Under the pieces are notes generated by a model. It made no database searches, had not been told where the DNA came from, and saw only the letters and a program-made list of their open reading frames with translations. This document shows, one piece after another, positions 1 to 12,130 of a stretch of DNA of 64,000 nucleotides (the stretch's first letter is position 1; every line of letters starts with the position of its first letter). The translations under genes were made by a program, and so were the position numbers. Source of the stretch: Dromaius novaehollandiae (taxonomy: Eukaryota > Chordata > Aves > Casuariiformes > Dromaiidae); NCBI RefSeq assembly GCF_036370855.1, contig NC_088100.1, forward strand, positions 131,429,585 through 131,493,584, given 5' to 3'.

Positions 1-1289
1 TGTAGTGATGTACTAAACTAATGCGACGAGTTGAAGTGTGAAGCTGTTTACGAGCGTGTGCCCGTTTAATCCATCCGTAGCTGAACGCCTGGGTGTGTTT
101 GTGCGTTTAAAACGCAAATGCGTCAGAAACACAGCAGAGCCGAGCCGAAATCCCCCTTTTGTGACGCGCAGCACCGTGGAGGGGAGGAGGGTTTTTTTTT
201 CCTTCTTCCTCCTTTCTCGCTCTTTCCCTTGCGCGGCAGCGCGGTTCGGTGGAGGTGCTGGGGCAGGAGCTGGCTTGGGCGCCTTGGCACGGCTCGGGGG
301 CCCGGCGCGTTGCTCAGGCCCGGGATGGGGGATGTTAAGGACATGGTAATGGCAGAGCACGCTGGGGTGTTTTGTTTTAAAGAGTAGATGCCTGAGTGCA
401 GCGCCTTTACCGTCGGGAAGAGAGCGGCGGTGAGGAAACTTCCCCTTTTCTTTTTTCTTTCTTTGTTTTTTAAGTGCACTGGGAGGTGTCAGTGCCATCC
501 GGAAGGGCAGCGAACACGCTCAGTTTTGGTGCTTTGGGAAGGGAATTCGCAGGCGTGTTAACCCGCCCCGGGGATGTTTGCCTCCGAGCATTGCTGGCCG
601 GTCAAGGTGACCCAAGCCCTCGCTGGGACTCGGCTCTGCCGGGAGGAGCGTTACGGAGCGCGGCTCGTCTCCTGCGTGCCCGGAGCGCGGCGGTCGGGGT
701 ATATATTTTCCGTGGATCCCTACGTGGTGGCTTTGCGGCCTCGTGATGGTGGCCCTGCTTTGGTTGCCTTGTGCAGCCTGGCAGCGGCGGAGCGGGCGGG
801 AGGGCTCCGGCTGGAGCGACCGGCACGTGCTGGACCAGCTGAGCACTGCCTGCTGCTGCCAGTCGTCCAGCAACGCCTGAGTCCTGCTTAACTGCCCTGC
901 TCTGGATGGGTCCCTGGTCCTGGTCCTGGAAAGCAGCGTGGGCTGCAGCTGGCTCGTCGCAAAGCCGGTCGCTCTGCTTTGCTGAAGCTCTGTACCGAGC
1001 TCACACAGCTCGTTTAAGGGGGGCATTATACCTGCGCCGAGCACTGCTTCGTACTTACAGCATTTTCATCCACCACCCTGATACTGCCAAACTTATCCTT
1101 AGACTGAGACGCAAAGATAGCTGAGCCAGCGTGGGTGATGGTGTGCTCTGGGAACGCTTACGTGGCCGCGCTGCAGAAGGACCGTGATGCTTTTACCTTG
1201 ACAACATATAGCTGATATTTTATCATTTCCCATTAAAGAAAGCACCCCATCTGGGGCAGCCTTTAAATGAGTATCTAGCTTCTGAAGCA

Positions 1290-1760
1290 GACGGCTTTTC
1301 CGTTCAGCCGCAGAGCACGTGCAAACAGCAAGGACCGCGAAAGGCCTTCCCAGGCTTCAACGCGCCGGCCGGGGAGGCCGTTCGCAGCAGACGGCCCTGC
1401 GCGCAAGGGGCGGCAGGTTGGGCGAGCCGCCGTGCTGGGAGGCGGCCGCGGGCGGGAAGCACCGGAGCAGCGAGCCCGGAGCAGCGAGCCCGGAGCAGCA
1501 GCGTTGCTCGCCGGTGCCGGAGGCGGCAGACGGAGCGGGCCGCGCTCGGCACGCAAACACGGCGGCCGGAGCGAGGCCGCCTTGGCGGCGGAGGCGGCGA
1601 TGATGGAGAGCTTCCTGCTCCCGCAGCACCGGGGATCAGGGAATTGCCGCGGTGCAGAGCGCGACGGCGCGGGGTCTGGCAGGAGGGGATGACGCTGGGC
1701 CCGGCCCCGGGGTGATTCACGGGGGCGACGTTTGCCGGCGCTGCCCTGGAGCGTCTGTCG
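1290..1760. other. Intragenic CpG island in SPRED2 intron
   Basis: This patch is visibly dense in CG dinucleotides and G+C, with stretches such as GGCGGCCGCGGGCGGG around 1441-1456. It is flanked by ordinary intronic sequence. It contains a short tandem repeat (1462-1499) and an ATG at 1600 opening a 30-codon frame (MMESFLLPQH...). No protein family is recognised. It could be an internal promoter, an enhancer with high CpG content, or simply GC-rich avian intron. Confidence 0.5.
1462..1499. repeat. 14-nt tandem repeat, about 2.7 copies
   Basis: The unit CCGGAGCAGCGAGC occurs at 1462-1475 and 1476-1489. A partial third copy, CCGGAGCAGC, follows at 1490-1499. It lies inside the intronic CpG island. 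Confidence 0.85.
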
Positions 1761-4700
1761 CGGTGGTGACAGGACGAGGGCTGGACCAGAACCGCGGGGC
1801 AAAGGACGATCTGACCGCTGCTCTGGGGGGGAGAGCCTGTAATTTCCACGTGCTGTTTAAACGCAGGCAAATCTGGTTCGAATCCCGTTGTCTCCTGGAA
1901 CGAGGAGGAAAACAGAAAAACAAAACGTGGCGAGCTCGGGCCGCTGGAATGGGCGCCCGCATTTGGTTAGTCTGGCCGTAATTTGGTTTCATGCTCGCAA
2001 ATGTTTTTTCGGAGAGTCCTCAAAGGGGAAGGAGGAGTTTTGTAAAGCTAAACAATGAAATGTGCTCTTGCATGAGGCCTCAGGAATGATTTTCCTTTAA
2101 AGGGACAAACTCCTCCTGTCACCCCGTTAAAAGAAGAAATCCTCTGATTGACCAAACGGCGCCTGATAACGCTCCCTCCTGCCACCAGCACGCGCTGGCT
2201 CGTGCCTGGGGTGAGCAAAACTGCTCAGCAGAGCGCGGAAGTGTGGGGAGCTCCAGAGGGACTTCTGCCCAGGGCAGAAATGCGTTATCAGCTGCACCGA
2301 AATAGCCCCCTTCCCTTCCCTCACCTCCGTAATGTGTTCTGCCAAGGGTCTGCTCTCCTTGTGTCTTGCAAAGATTTTCTGAAAATTAAATCAGAAGCGG
2401 TTATAGCAAGCCGTTCCTTCCTCCATCGCTGGCTCTATCTGCAGAAAAGAAAGCCCGAAATAAATAAGTGCCGTTGCATTTTTAAGCAAAGCCTGACATA
2501 TTTGCAGTGCATGTAAAGAGGGTATTCTAAAAGTTTGCATCAGCTGTTGAGTTCTATTTTGGTGCTGGATTCCAGCAAAAATAGTGTGGACGGTCAGAAC
2601 TGTGTGAATAAATGACCCCTCACTGATTCTTAAAATATCATACCAGTCTGCTGTGGGAAGTCTGCATTTAACTGTTTTTGTCCCTCTATCTGTAATGAAG
2701 TGTATTATACATGAGGAGTGTGCCCCTGAATTTAGAGGCTAAAGAGTTTAATTTGTACACAGCAAAGACATTAATGATGGATTAGCCGCACAAATTCTTT
2801 TAGCTCAGCTAATCTAGTTTTTGTTAGCACTTTTTTTTTCTCCCTAATCTTATTTCCCCCTGCTTGGAAATATCTGTATAGCAGAGCTGAGGTTCAGCAC
2901 TGGGTAATGTGGAACCATCTGTTCCCGTCCGCACCCAGAAGCAGCTCGAGCTCCCGCCGTCCTCTTGGCGTGTGCAGTGTTTAACACCCGGGCTGAGCTT
3001 CATGCCTTTATTTCCTAGCGTCCCTAGCGAGAAAAGCTTCTCGGAAGCACGGGGTGTGCTAAGTTACCTGTTAACACCTTAGGATTAAGAGCTGGCACTT
3101 GGCTGACTAACTAGCTCTGCTGGTAAGAAGTACGTCAAAGACCCAGGATTTGGAATAGGATCTGGAGTGCTTCTCCCCCTCCGGAAACCCCCCAGATTTT
3201 GCCCACTGCTTTGCCTGGCACTTCCAGAAGTTTTGCTCACCGACATCTGGAAGGAGACTGCAGGGACACAGCCAGGTCTGCGTTCCTGCTCGGGCCGTCG
3301 TGTTCCTCCTGGCATGGAGAAGCCCAGCCAGGCCACGGTGAGGAGCACCTGAGTGCTGCTGGTGGTCTTGGGAGGGCTCCCGTGTGACAGTCTGCTTTTC
3401 TCTTACAAGTACCTGATGCAAAGACTTCTTCTGACTTTGAAACCGGTGCTCTGAGCCAGTAGTGGAGTGAGGGCAAGATGAGGGATGCTATTACATGGGA
3501 AGAAGGTGTCATGTGAGCACATTCGCATCTTCTGGTCCAGGCTGAGTCTGTGCGAAGCAGGAGACCGTCTTGCTGCTGTCCTGCTTTGACTCGCAGGCGT
3601 TTTGCTTTCTGCCTGTTCAGATGCCTGCTGTTGCGGAGACGTCAGATGCCTTGGATCACAGGCGATTAGTTAAGACTGTTAAAACAAACAGCAGAGATCA
3701 CTGAGGTTTCCTCCTTAGCACATCTGCCTGCTTGCCCTGTCATTTACCTCTGTCTGATTCTCTCATATTCTTCTTACTCCTCAAAGTGAGTCATTAAGCC
3801 ACATCTGCGGCACCCGCAGAATTGACCGGTAATGCCAGAAGCAGGTTTAACACGAGTTTAATAGCGATGATCTTATGCACAGAGTCCTTGTAAACGTTGC
3901 CCGAGTTGTGCTGACTCAAGGCAGCGCAGGCACCCGGGTGTTTCTGGTGCTGTGTGTTACGACCGCAAAAGTCAAAAAAAAAAAAAAAGGTAGCAGGGAA
4001 ACTGGCTCGCCTTCTGCACTTCGTATTGGTATATGTGTAAATGGGGACTAGGAAACAGTCCAAACATTTGAGAAATTATAGCCCTCTTCTGGTTTGAGAA
4101 AATCTGAATCCGTGCTTATTGCAAGAGCTGTGTACAGCCAGCTCGTCTTTGAACTGGACTGGAATGTGATCAAACGTGAAGCTTTTCTGTAGGCTTTCTG
4201 TCAGGGACGGGAACCGGATTCAGCTCCGGCGGCCCTCGACAGATGACAGAGCCGAAGCTGCTCTAACATGTGTTGAAGCTGCTTTCCTAAAGAAAATCAC
4301 TGTCTGTAGTAAAAATGGTTCTGAGTGACATAAAACAGACAAATCTGACAAAAACATTTTCTTTCATGGATTCATTTTTTAATGACAAGTTAAAAGCTTG
4401 TGTTCAGGAGACAGAAGTCTAAAATCATGAAGGTTTTCCACTACGAACTTTTCTCTTTCTTTTAATACTTAAACGATCTGGCCTCGTCAAATGGGCTGTC
4501 CTACGAACACAGGGCACACTTCGAGGTGGTGTGAAAATGTGAACTGTTTCCCTTTTTAATTTCCTTGAATAGAGAGAAATAGGTGTTTTGAGACAAACAC
4601 TGGGAATTTTGCTCTTGCCATCTCTGTGAAATGCCGAAGTGCTGGTACATGTCTCTTTAGGCTTAAAAAAAAACAAGATTGGAGGGAGGAAGAAAAGAAT

Positions 4701-6479
4701 TGTTCTTACGAGATGAAGCTGAGGGATTTCTGGGAGATTATTATTTCATACTAATTTCTTTGCGAAGGTGGAAATCCCTTTGCCATACATCTGAAATAGC
4801 TCTCAAACTTCCGCCTCATCCTTTAGAAAGGCTGGAGTAACATAGTTTTTAGATTAGTTTTAGGGCCGTTAATTGTGAAACGACTTGTTCAACATCACGA
4901 TGCTTTTATGCCCCCTTGCTCTCCCCGCCTCGTGTGACCGTTAAAATCCCAGGTGAAAAGACAGAGAGAATCTTCTCATCTCGTTCGACCCACAGTTTTC
5001 CTTGAAGGCGAATTGCCCGAGGCTTCGGCCGGCCGGAGGCTCCTGGAAGCGGCAAGCGACCCAACTGCCGCCGTTCCCCGCGGCAGCTGATTCCTGCCAC
5101 GCCGCTGCGTAGCCCGTTGCTTCAGCGTTTCGGGACGGACCTTTCTTCGTGTTCATAGTAGCCCTGGACGTTGCATGGCAAGGGCTGAGACGAGCTGGTG
5201 AAGCCCCGGGAGGCAAGGTGGTCAGGCCACTTTAGTCACCGGGACAGCGGGGCAGGCAAAGGTTTCCTTTTCACGTCTGTTTTTATAATAGATGCTTATC
5301 TCGGAATATGACTTAGGCACCTGATTAGCCAGCCGTTCTTGTGTAACAAATCCATTTCAATGAGAAGTAAACTGCAGTAAATGATTAACATAATCTCCTT
5401 TACTAATGACTAGGGGTTTTTTTTGTAATTTAATGAGTCACTTCTTAAAATCTGAGGGGGAAAGAGGGATACTTTTTTTTTTATGGTCACAGTACAATCA
5501 CTTGCATGTAGAAACGCAGTGTTTTTTCTCAAAGCAGCCATATCAAACATGCGGTACGTGTGCTCTCTTAGATACGTCTAGCTCACTTGCAAAACGAAAT
5601 GTGTAGCACGGGTTTTATAAAAAATTACTGTTATGGTCATGTTTAATGATTCTGTTATCCAAGCAGTGAAACCACAAGACTGCGTGAGCGCCGTAGCAAT
5701 CAAAAAGCTCTAGCACGTGCCGCACAAAATTCTCCAATTAGTGTTGAAACTGAGTTTCAGTAGCAGACTCGCTGTCGCAGCAACCTCAGGTTTGGATTTG
5801 TTTCCTTTATCTGACTGCTGGGCACATTTTCAGCAGTTTCTCCTCAGAAAATCTGGGAACCGATTGGTTTCAGCAGGCTTTAAAGGAAGATGATACTTCT
5901 GTGACGGGCCGGTAGCTTGACGGTTTGGAACGCTCTTTCCCGTTGGTGAAGCGCAGCCTGGCCCGGGAGCCCCTGTTCTCTCTCGATTTAGTCCCGCGGC
6001 TGAGCGTGCTGCGTTTGCGGGGTCTGCAGGAGACCGGCCCTGTCCCCCACTGCCGTCCTCCCCAAAACGTTCAGCGGGGCAGAAAACCCCGGCTCAGACA
6101 GAGCCTGTGAGTTAGTTTCGTGGATGTACGTGTGGATTATTTCTGCAACTGCCTGGCAGTCGTGTGGGAGAAGAACCGTTCTCCGCTTCCATCGCTGACA
6201 AAGTCTTGCTGTCGTTGCTCGGGGTGGCGAGTCGCGCTGCCCTTCACTGAAGATCAGCGGGCGCCTTTTCTTTGCGAGCGCGCCGGACTCGCCTGCCAGC
6301 CGCCCAGCTCGGATTCGCTCCCCGCTGGGCGATGCTCGGAGAACAGTGCCCTTTTCAGGGACCGAGCATCGTGCCTTTGATCGTCGGCCACTTATTTTCT
6401 TCTGAGCACTTCCGAACGGCTTTTTGAACCGTGTTTTAACTATGGGCCCTGTCAAAAGCGCTTCCTGCCGTTTGTTTGA

Positions 6480-6880
6480 ACCTTATCTGAGCCGCTCCAC
6501 GGAGTGCCCCGTGTCCTTGTGCTCCGAAGGACGGTGAGTAATCGCCTCCTACTCCCACTGCCCGCGACTCTCCCGGCTCTGTGGGTTCCCCCTCTTTGCT
6601 CCCTTCCGCCGTCTCGTCTCCACGTGGGAGAGACCAGGACTCCTCAGCCATCCGGAAGCCGCCCCGTGCCTGTCGTTGCGCGGGGCCTTGCCCTGCGAGC
6701 TCTGTCCCGGTGGAAGTGTCCTCGCTGGGACGGGGCAGAGGGGGTCCGAGGCCGGGGTGCACCGCGGCGGGGGCCGTGCCCCCATGGTGGTCTCTGGGGA
6801 GCTGCCGCCTCTCGGAGCTGCTGCTGAGCCGCGGCAGGCGGCTGGGAGCGTACCGCCGCGTGTGTCCGACCGAGCTGCCT
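6480..6880. other. GC/CpG-rich patch in SPRED2 intron
   Basis: About 400 bases of elevated G+C and CpG. Several overlapping open frames of 80-110 codons exist on both strands, all arginine, proline and glycine rich and unlike any family I recognise. A donor-like GGTGAGTA occurs near 6533. No supported gene. Confidence 0.4.
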
Positions 6881-7111
6881 TCCTCGCTTACCTGATCATT
6901 ACTGTTGTTTATTTATTTTACTATCCGTTTCCCCAGCATCGTGAGATTCTTGAGCCGATTTTAGGGCCAGCTTTCATTTATTCGTTCCCGTGAATAACTC
7001 GGTCTCGTCAGAAAACTGTCGCCTTGCCGCTCGCCCCCTCCGCAGGTCCCTGCTGCCCAGCAGAGGTGTGGGGCAGGTCTGGGGGAGCCAGCGCTAACTC
7101 GCTGTTCGGAA

Positions 7112-7138
7112 AGGGGTGTGTGTGTGGGGGGGGGGGGG
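7112..7138 (+). repeat. (GT)n followed by G-run
   Basis: A short GTGTGTGTGTG tract runs directly into a run of about 13 G residues. This is simple low-complexity sequence with G-quadruplex potential, inside the SPRED2 intron. Confidence 0.75.
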
Positions 7139-9055
7139 TTCCACCCTTTGCTTTTCCAGTCTTTCAGCCACTCACTCCTGTGCACCGAGAGCCGTCCCTC
7201 GTCTCCTGCAGAAGCGCGAAGCTTTGATGGGGGACCTCCCTGGGAAGCGGCAGCGCTGATCTCGGCCAGCAGCCAGCGAGGTGCCGCAGAGACGTGGTTT
7301 TTCAAGCGGTTGCTTTTGCGTCACGGACCGGGAGGCAGCGTTACCTGGTTCACAGCAGAGCGAACGGGGACCTGGTCTGCACAGCCTCCCTCTTCCCTTC
7401 CCGGGCACTCGCAGAAGTGTTTGTGTTGGCAGGCCGCCAGGCTGAGCTGAGGACATTGAATGTGTAAATGAAGCAATTTTTAATAAGGTTAAAGCCGAGG
7501 CCTAGGCTGCAGCCCCTTTGGTATGCTGCAAGCAGGTTTCGTAGCCATGTCAACACACGTGGAGGGGAGGGCTTGGTTGCCCTCCTGGTCTGGAGGAGAG
7601 CAAGATGTGGAAGCAAGTCGCACGGGTAAGGATCGAGCAAGATAAAAATCACTGCAGCCACTTGTGCCAATTGCCTCTTGCAGAAATACTGCACTTTTAT
7701 TTTGAAATGTCCCCAAAATGTGCTAGATACTGTAAGACCTGAAGTTACAGGCACGAGGGTTAGCTCAAAGTGTTTAAAACCCGGATATGAAATGCTTATG
7801 TCTAATAAGTTACAAAGGCTGCGCTGATGAAACCCAAAGGTCCGAATACCAGTGCCATTTACACTTTGTAGGTGTTGTTAATGTGTCTTAAGAGGTGCTC
7901 TGCTTCTGAGTACTTAACCTCGTTTAAAGAAAACCCATGCGTGGAAGGTTTTCGCGGTAGGAGGATCAGCCATTCAGAACTCATCCCGCTGCTTGTGCTC
8001 CCCAGATAACCCCGCCTGACTTCACACCGCGCTGCAGGTGGGTCTCTGTATTTGCTTTTGGCAAAGTAAGTCGGGAGTTGAGCGCTGTTGAGTGCCGTAC
8101 CGGTTAAAGTGGATCAGCGTGTGTTTCGTGTTGTAAGGCGTTGAGGTGTGCTCACCTTTGGACAGTCGTGCAAAGCTCTTGTATTCTTGGGTAAGAGACA
8201 CGTCTGGTGCAATTCACTGGAAAATAATTTTTATAGACTGCATTCTTGACAAGGAGAGAAGGTTTTTCAGGTAAAACCAGTATTCTGGTAAGGGAAACAA
8301 ACATATTTTGAAGCTGCAGGTACTGGCAGTGGCATATTATTACGTGGTATTTTGTCCTTTTGCAATTTTTGTTGGGTAATGATGTAATTAATTCACCTAA
8401 AGAAAATAAGGACTGTGAGCTAGGAATGTATGAAAATACAAGAGGGAACATTCATTGCACGTTAGAGATTAGTGACTGAGTGAGAAGCAAAAGAACCGTA
8501 AGCTTTAAAGGAAAGCTGATTATGTAAGTAGCTTGTGATGAACTGGAATTCAGCAAGTGTTTGGAGAAGAGCATGTAAAGAAGTTTTTGACTTAATGGGG
8601 CTCCTGCAGGTTAACAAAATTAGCAGAATTTTTGTAGCCTGGGTGACTAGTCGGTTCTGTCCGAGCGTGCTCCCAGGGCTGACGTGATTGCATCATTTAA
8701 AGGAGTTTAACGTTGCTGTTGAGAGGCAGCATCCCACGTGAACATTCACCTGCCTGCAATGCCCAGGACAGCAAATAACATGCCAAGCAAATACAGGTGG
8801 TGTGAGTGGCTGTGTCACTGGCCAGCTATACCATGTTTTATTTTTCCATGTGTGTGGCAACAGTTTTTATGGCCTGGCAACAGATCTGCCTCTTTTAAGA
8901 ATTGTATGGGAAACTTTATGAAACTGCTTGCTCTCATGTGTTGCCAATATTGCAGGTGTGTGCAAAATCAATGAGTGGCAAAACATCTCTTTTAATGTTG
9001 TCTGCAGTAACAGCTGAAGGTGTGACAATTTTTTTCCCCTTTCCGTTGAAAACAG

Positions 9056-9205
9056 TATGCTACAGATAGTTCCTCGAACTCCTCCCAAAAAAGGGAACAG
9101 CCTGTGCGAACGCTAGCTTCTCCGACATCCTGCGAACATCGAAGAATTTGCACTCGTAGCCACCTTCACGACCATTATAGCTCTGACCACTACCATCTCG
9201 AACAA
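9056..9205 (+). CDS. SPRED2: SPRED2 penultimate coding exon (50 codons)
   Basis: The acceptor is a T/C-rich tract then AACAG|TATGCT, and the donor is CTCGAACAA|GTAAGC. The exon is 150 nt, phase 0 at both ends. It encodes [20 protein letters not shown] followed by [20 protein letters not shown] and [10 protein letters not shown]. This is the serine-rich linker between the EVH1 domain and the c-Kit-binding region, recognisable from the [15 protein letters not shown] and SPTSCEHRR motifs of SPRED2. The leading Tyr is where I recall Thr in mammals; an alternative acceptor a few bases away would alter only this residue. Confidence 0.93.
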
Positions 9206-10469
9206 GTAAGCTTTCTTCTTGCTCTTGCTGCTGGAAGGGCTGTGTCTGTCATAGCTCAGCCTGTAAAAATGTTGTCCCCCCAACATCCTTCCAAAGATCC
9301 CCTGCCTTCCTGCCCTGCTCCTTCTCGGTTACCTTTAAAAGGCTTTCTGTTATTTAAAAAAAAATAAAAGTTTACGCTGGGATTTAATGTTTCTTTGTAC
9401 TGTCTGCAAGCAGACCATCGTAGCTCTGTGGTAGCTGCATGTCTTCCTAAGCCAGAGACTGAAACTCGGTGACGGTTCAAATGTGCCCAGGAATTGGTGA
9501 CTACCTTGTACCTGGGTAGTGGCTACTGCTCTGGGACTATTTGCTTTCAGAAAGTTGGAATATGGGGAAAAGCAGAACTTTTACCCTGCTACTGCAGAAA
9601 GTGAGGCACTCTGTGAAGTTGCACTGATTCACTAGTTTTCTTAGTCACAGCAAAATGAGGTGCATAAGAAACAGAAAAGGACAAAACCGTTAAATATTGG
9701 CTTTTTCATTAAGCAATTTAAAAAATACTGAGGAGAAGGTGATGAAAAAATGATTCCCCAACGTAATAACTGATTGTTTCTGTTTTCTCCCTCTTCCCAT
9801 CTACCCCTGCCTCCACAGTCAGTACCACGATCCTACCGGCACGTCAGCTTTCCGGATGACGACGAGGAGATTGTGCGCATCAATCCTCGGGAAAAGATTT
9901 GGATGACCGGCTACGAGGACTATCGCCATGCCCCAGCACGAGGAAAGAACTTCGATCCTGACGACATGGACTCCTACGTACGTTTTGCCAAAAGCGAGGC
10001 CTCCAAACACGAATACACTTACCCTTACATAGACAACTCGGACTTTGACCTGGGCGAAGACATCAAGGGTGCTGTGATAAAGACTCAACCTGTCAAATTC
10101 AAACCCAGGCGGAAGGAAGACGGCGAGCGATCGCGCTGCGTGTACTGCAGGGACATGTTCAACCACGAGGAGAACAAGCGGGGCCAATGCCAGGATGCTC
10201 CGGACCGCGTCAAGACTTGCATCCATCGAGTGAGCTGCATGTGGTGCGCGGACACTATGCTCTATCACTGTATGTCCGACCCGGAAGGAGACTACACGGA
10301 TCCTTGCTCGTGCGACACCAGTGATGAAATGTTTTGCCTCCGGTGGATGGCCCTTATCGCCTTGTCTTTCATCGCTCCATGTATGTGCTGTTACTTGCCG
10401 CTTCGGGCTTGTTACCACTGTGGGGTCATGTGCAGGTGCTGTGGTGGAAAACACAAAGCTGCTGGATGA
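9056..10469 (+). CDS. SPRED2: SPRED2 (Sprouty-related EVH1 domain protein 2), 3' coding part, two exons
   Basis: SPRED2 is a membrane-associated inhibitor of growth-factor-driven Ras-Raf-ERK signalling. Members of the family carry an N-terminal EVH1 domain, a central c-Kit-binding (KBD) region and a C-terminal cysteine-rich Sprouty (SPR) domain. Only the last two coding exons are in the window: join(9056-9205, 9819-10469), 266 codons plus TGA. They encode the linker with the family motif QKREQP and SPTSCEHRR, the KBD region ([20 protein letters not shown]) and a full SPR domain starting at [19 protein letters not shown] and ending [10 protein letters not shown]. The two exons join in phase 0 (HLEQ|SVPRSY). 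The closing KHKAAG and the [15 protein letters not shown] block match SPRED2 better than SPRED1 or SPRED3 as I remember them. The EVH1-coding exons lie upstream of the window. The gene converges on ACTR2. Confidence 0.95.
9206..9818 (+). other. SPRED2: SPRED2 last intron
   Basis: A 613-nt GT-AG intron. It begins GTAAGC and ends with the pyrimidine tract TCTACCCCTGCCTCCACAG. No other feature is seen in it apart from a short A-run near 9356. Confidence 0.92.
9819..10469 (+). CDS. SPRED2: SPRED2 terminal coding exon: KBD region and SPR domain
   Basis: The exon codes 216 residues and then TGA at 10467-10469. Residues 1-45 (counted from the exon start) cover the c-Kit-binding region, including [16 protein letters not shown] and the tyrosines of MTGYEDYRH. 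Residues about 45-105 are a variable acidic then basic linker. Residues 107-210 are the SPR domain, with dense cysteines in [44 protein letters not shown] and CRCC. In this family the SPR domain directs plasma-membrane targeting, reportedly through palmitoylation and lipid binding. Codon 171 (10329-10331) is ATG, giving DEMFCLRW where I recall DEKFCLRW in other SPRED2 proteins. The large reverse-strand open frame over 9819-10454 is a shadow of this exon. Confidence 0.96.
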   Translation, partial: SVPRSYRHVSFPDDDEEIVRINPREKIWMTGYEDYRHAPARGKNFDPDDMDSYVRFAKSEASKHEYTYPYIDNSDFDLGEDIKGAVIKTQPVKFKPRRKEDGERSRCVYCRDMFNHEENKRGQCQDAPDRVKTCIHRVSCMWCADTMLYHCMSDPEGDYTDPCSCDTSDEMFCLRWMALIALSFIAPCMCCYLPLRACYHCGVMCRCCGGKHKAAG

Positions 10470-11264
10470 CTACGGATGAGTCGCAAGCGTTACGTTTTTC
10501 CTGTAGTTCAAGGAACACGTTGGTTTGGGAGCACCGAGATCACTCACTTTGATGCAGCCACTGTGCCCAACAGCATCCAGAAACCGCCGGATTGGATCAC
10601 TTTACCTTTGGTCGCCGGGGGCTCACAACTGCATTGATTTGCTCATCAAGTGTTCTAACTAACTAATCTACAGCATAGACTTTTGTATTATTAATCTGTA
10701 ATCGAACAGACTGTCTTGTACATGTTTATATTATTATTTTTTTTCCAGTTAAAATGAGTTTGAGGAAAGAACTGCTTGCAATGGTGGTGGATTGTAGAAC
10801 ATCTCCAGGTTGTGTCCGTCTTGCCTCCGCCTGTGCAGTACCATCGCCGTGTCAGCGAGCTCGGCACCTCTAGAAACGGGGTGGTATTGCAGAACGAAAC
10901 CGCACTTGGAAGATATTGTAACTTGCAGCCAAGTTACTGTGTGTATAGAAGGTGTGCTAGTAACAAACTTGTACCACAACACAGTATTTCTGTCACCGAT
11001 TTTCTTTCCTTTTTTTTTTTTGTCCCATTTTCAAGCCAAAATAGCCATCTAAGCTGCAGTTTCTCTTTTAAAGTCCATCATCATTTCCTTCAGCAAACAT
11101 CTTAAATTATTTCTCTGTTCTTAAACAGAAAGCAAGGCTTAGTTACCGTAGTCATGTAACCATTGAGAATCTGGTAGTTCTCCTTACCTGTAATCATTTC
11201 AGACCACTACTTGAAAGGGAAGCTTAAATTTTAGGGTGTTTTTCCCTAAATAACGTTGGAAAAA

Positions 11265-11270
11265 AATAAA
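11265..11270 (+). promoter_or_regulatory. Candidate proximal poly(A) signal AATAAA in SPRED2 3'UTR
   Basis: A canonical hexamer about 800 nt after the stop codon. A second AATAAA follows at 11339-11344. Use of either would give a short 3'UTR isoform. Confidence 0.4.
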
Positions 11271-12112
11271 ACTGTATTTCCGGAGTTCTGCCAAAAGGAG
11301 GGGAACTTCTTCATTAGCCAGCCATGTAACGATCTGAGAATAAAACACTAAGATTGTAGAGGAGCAGAATTGTCGTGACGCGAGGAATGATTCACCAATG
11401 CAACTTCAAGAGCACTGTTTTAATCCATGGCAGTTCTGGGGCAAAGCTGCAGTAAGTGGTGGGTTGTAAGGAAAAGAGTATTTGTTTGTGTCTTCTGTGT
11501 AGCACACGAGCGTGAGAACACGCGTTGCAGCGGGAACTACATTTCGCGTTTCTAAGCAGGTATTTAAAATGAAGAGCCAGGATGCTAACCACCGCTTTAA
11601 TTCCCTGATTTACGGTCCCAGTCCTCCAGATGCCTACGCGTGTCCCAACTTCATGCGTGTGTGACCGCCCTCTCTGTGATCCTACGAGTCGGATTAAGGT
11701 GTGAGTCTTTGCAGGAACCAGAGCGAAGCGTTGCCCTCGCTTCCCCCTCCCCAGTTCACCAACCAGCTTGATCAGGTGGATGCCTAAGGTGCATACAGCA
11801 GGAGAAGAATACTTTAATTTTTTTTGTTAATGTCATGTCGTCTTGTGTACAAGGCTTGTAATTAGCTGGAAAAAGAGTATTTTTCTAATATATTACAAGG
11901 AATAGCCAAATAATTTTTATTAAAAAAAATGATTTAGCGCAGTGAGCTCTAACTAGCATAGTACAATCCGAATCCTTTGAGGCAGCTAGGGATTGGCTTG
12001 TCCACGCTGGCACTGCTGTTTCTGCCATAATTTCTGTCTGCAGTAAATTGCCAGTGGGCGCATGTCCTTTCCCTCCCTCTATTGCACATTGACATCAGTC
12101 TTAAAAGAGAGG

Positions 12113-12130
12113 ATTTTTTTTTTTTTTTTC
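12113..12130 (+). repeat. Poly-T tract in SPRED2 3'UTR
   Basis: A run of about 17 T residues inside the 3'UTR. Low-complexity sequence, probably an old retroposon tail or simple slippage. Confidence 0.7.

Larger units (their letters stand above)
1..9055 (+). other. SPRED2: SPRED2 intron (distal part), upstream of penultimate coding exon
   Basis: No SPRED2 EVH1-domain peptide (the N-terminal half of the protein) can be read here in either strand, so the upstream coding exons should lie before position 1. The stretch ends in a pyrimidine-rich tract and the acceptor AACAG at 9051-9055. Composition is uneven, with CpG-rich patches near 130-330, 1290-1760, 5000-5230 and 6480-6880 separated by AT-richer DNA. 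Many open frames of 60-190 codons occur in the GC-rich patches, but they overlap on both strands and resemble no family I know. I treat them as a composition effect. An alternative first exon or a non-coding transcript starting in one of the CpG patches cannot be excluded. Confidence 0.7.

Noticed and set aside
1875-1885. GGTTCGAATCC, a perfect tRNA B-box word
   Set aside because: No A box at the right distance, no acceptor or T-arm pairing, and no pol III terminator close behind. Isolated word only.
1-9055. SPRED2 EVH1-coding exons
   Set aside because: I looked for the EVH1 peptides (for example the GGWFPQ and KVMHPEG segments) and found none on either strand, so these exons are placed upstream of the window.
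9819-10454. 211-codon reverse-strand frame over the last SPRED2 exon
   Set aside because: Antisense shadow of a GC-balanced coding exon. The + strand reads a complete SPR domain.
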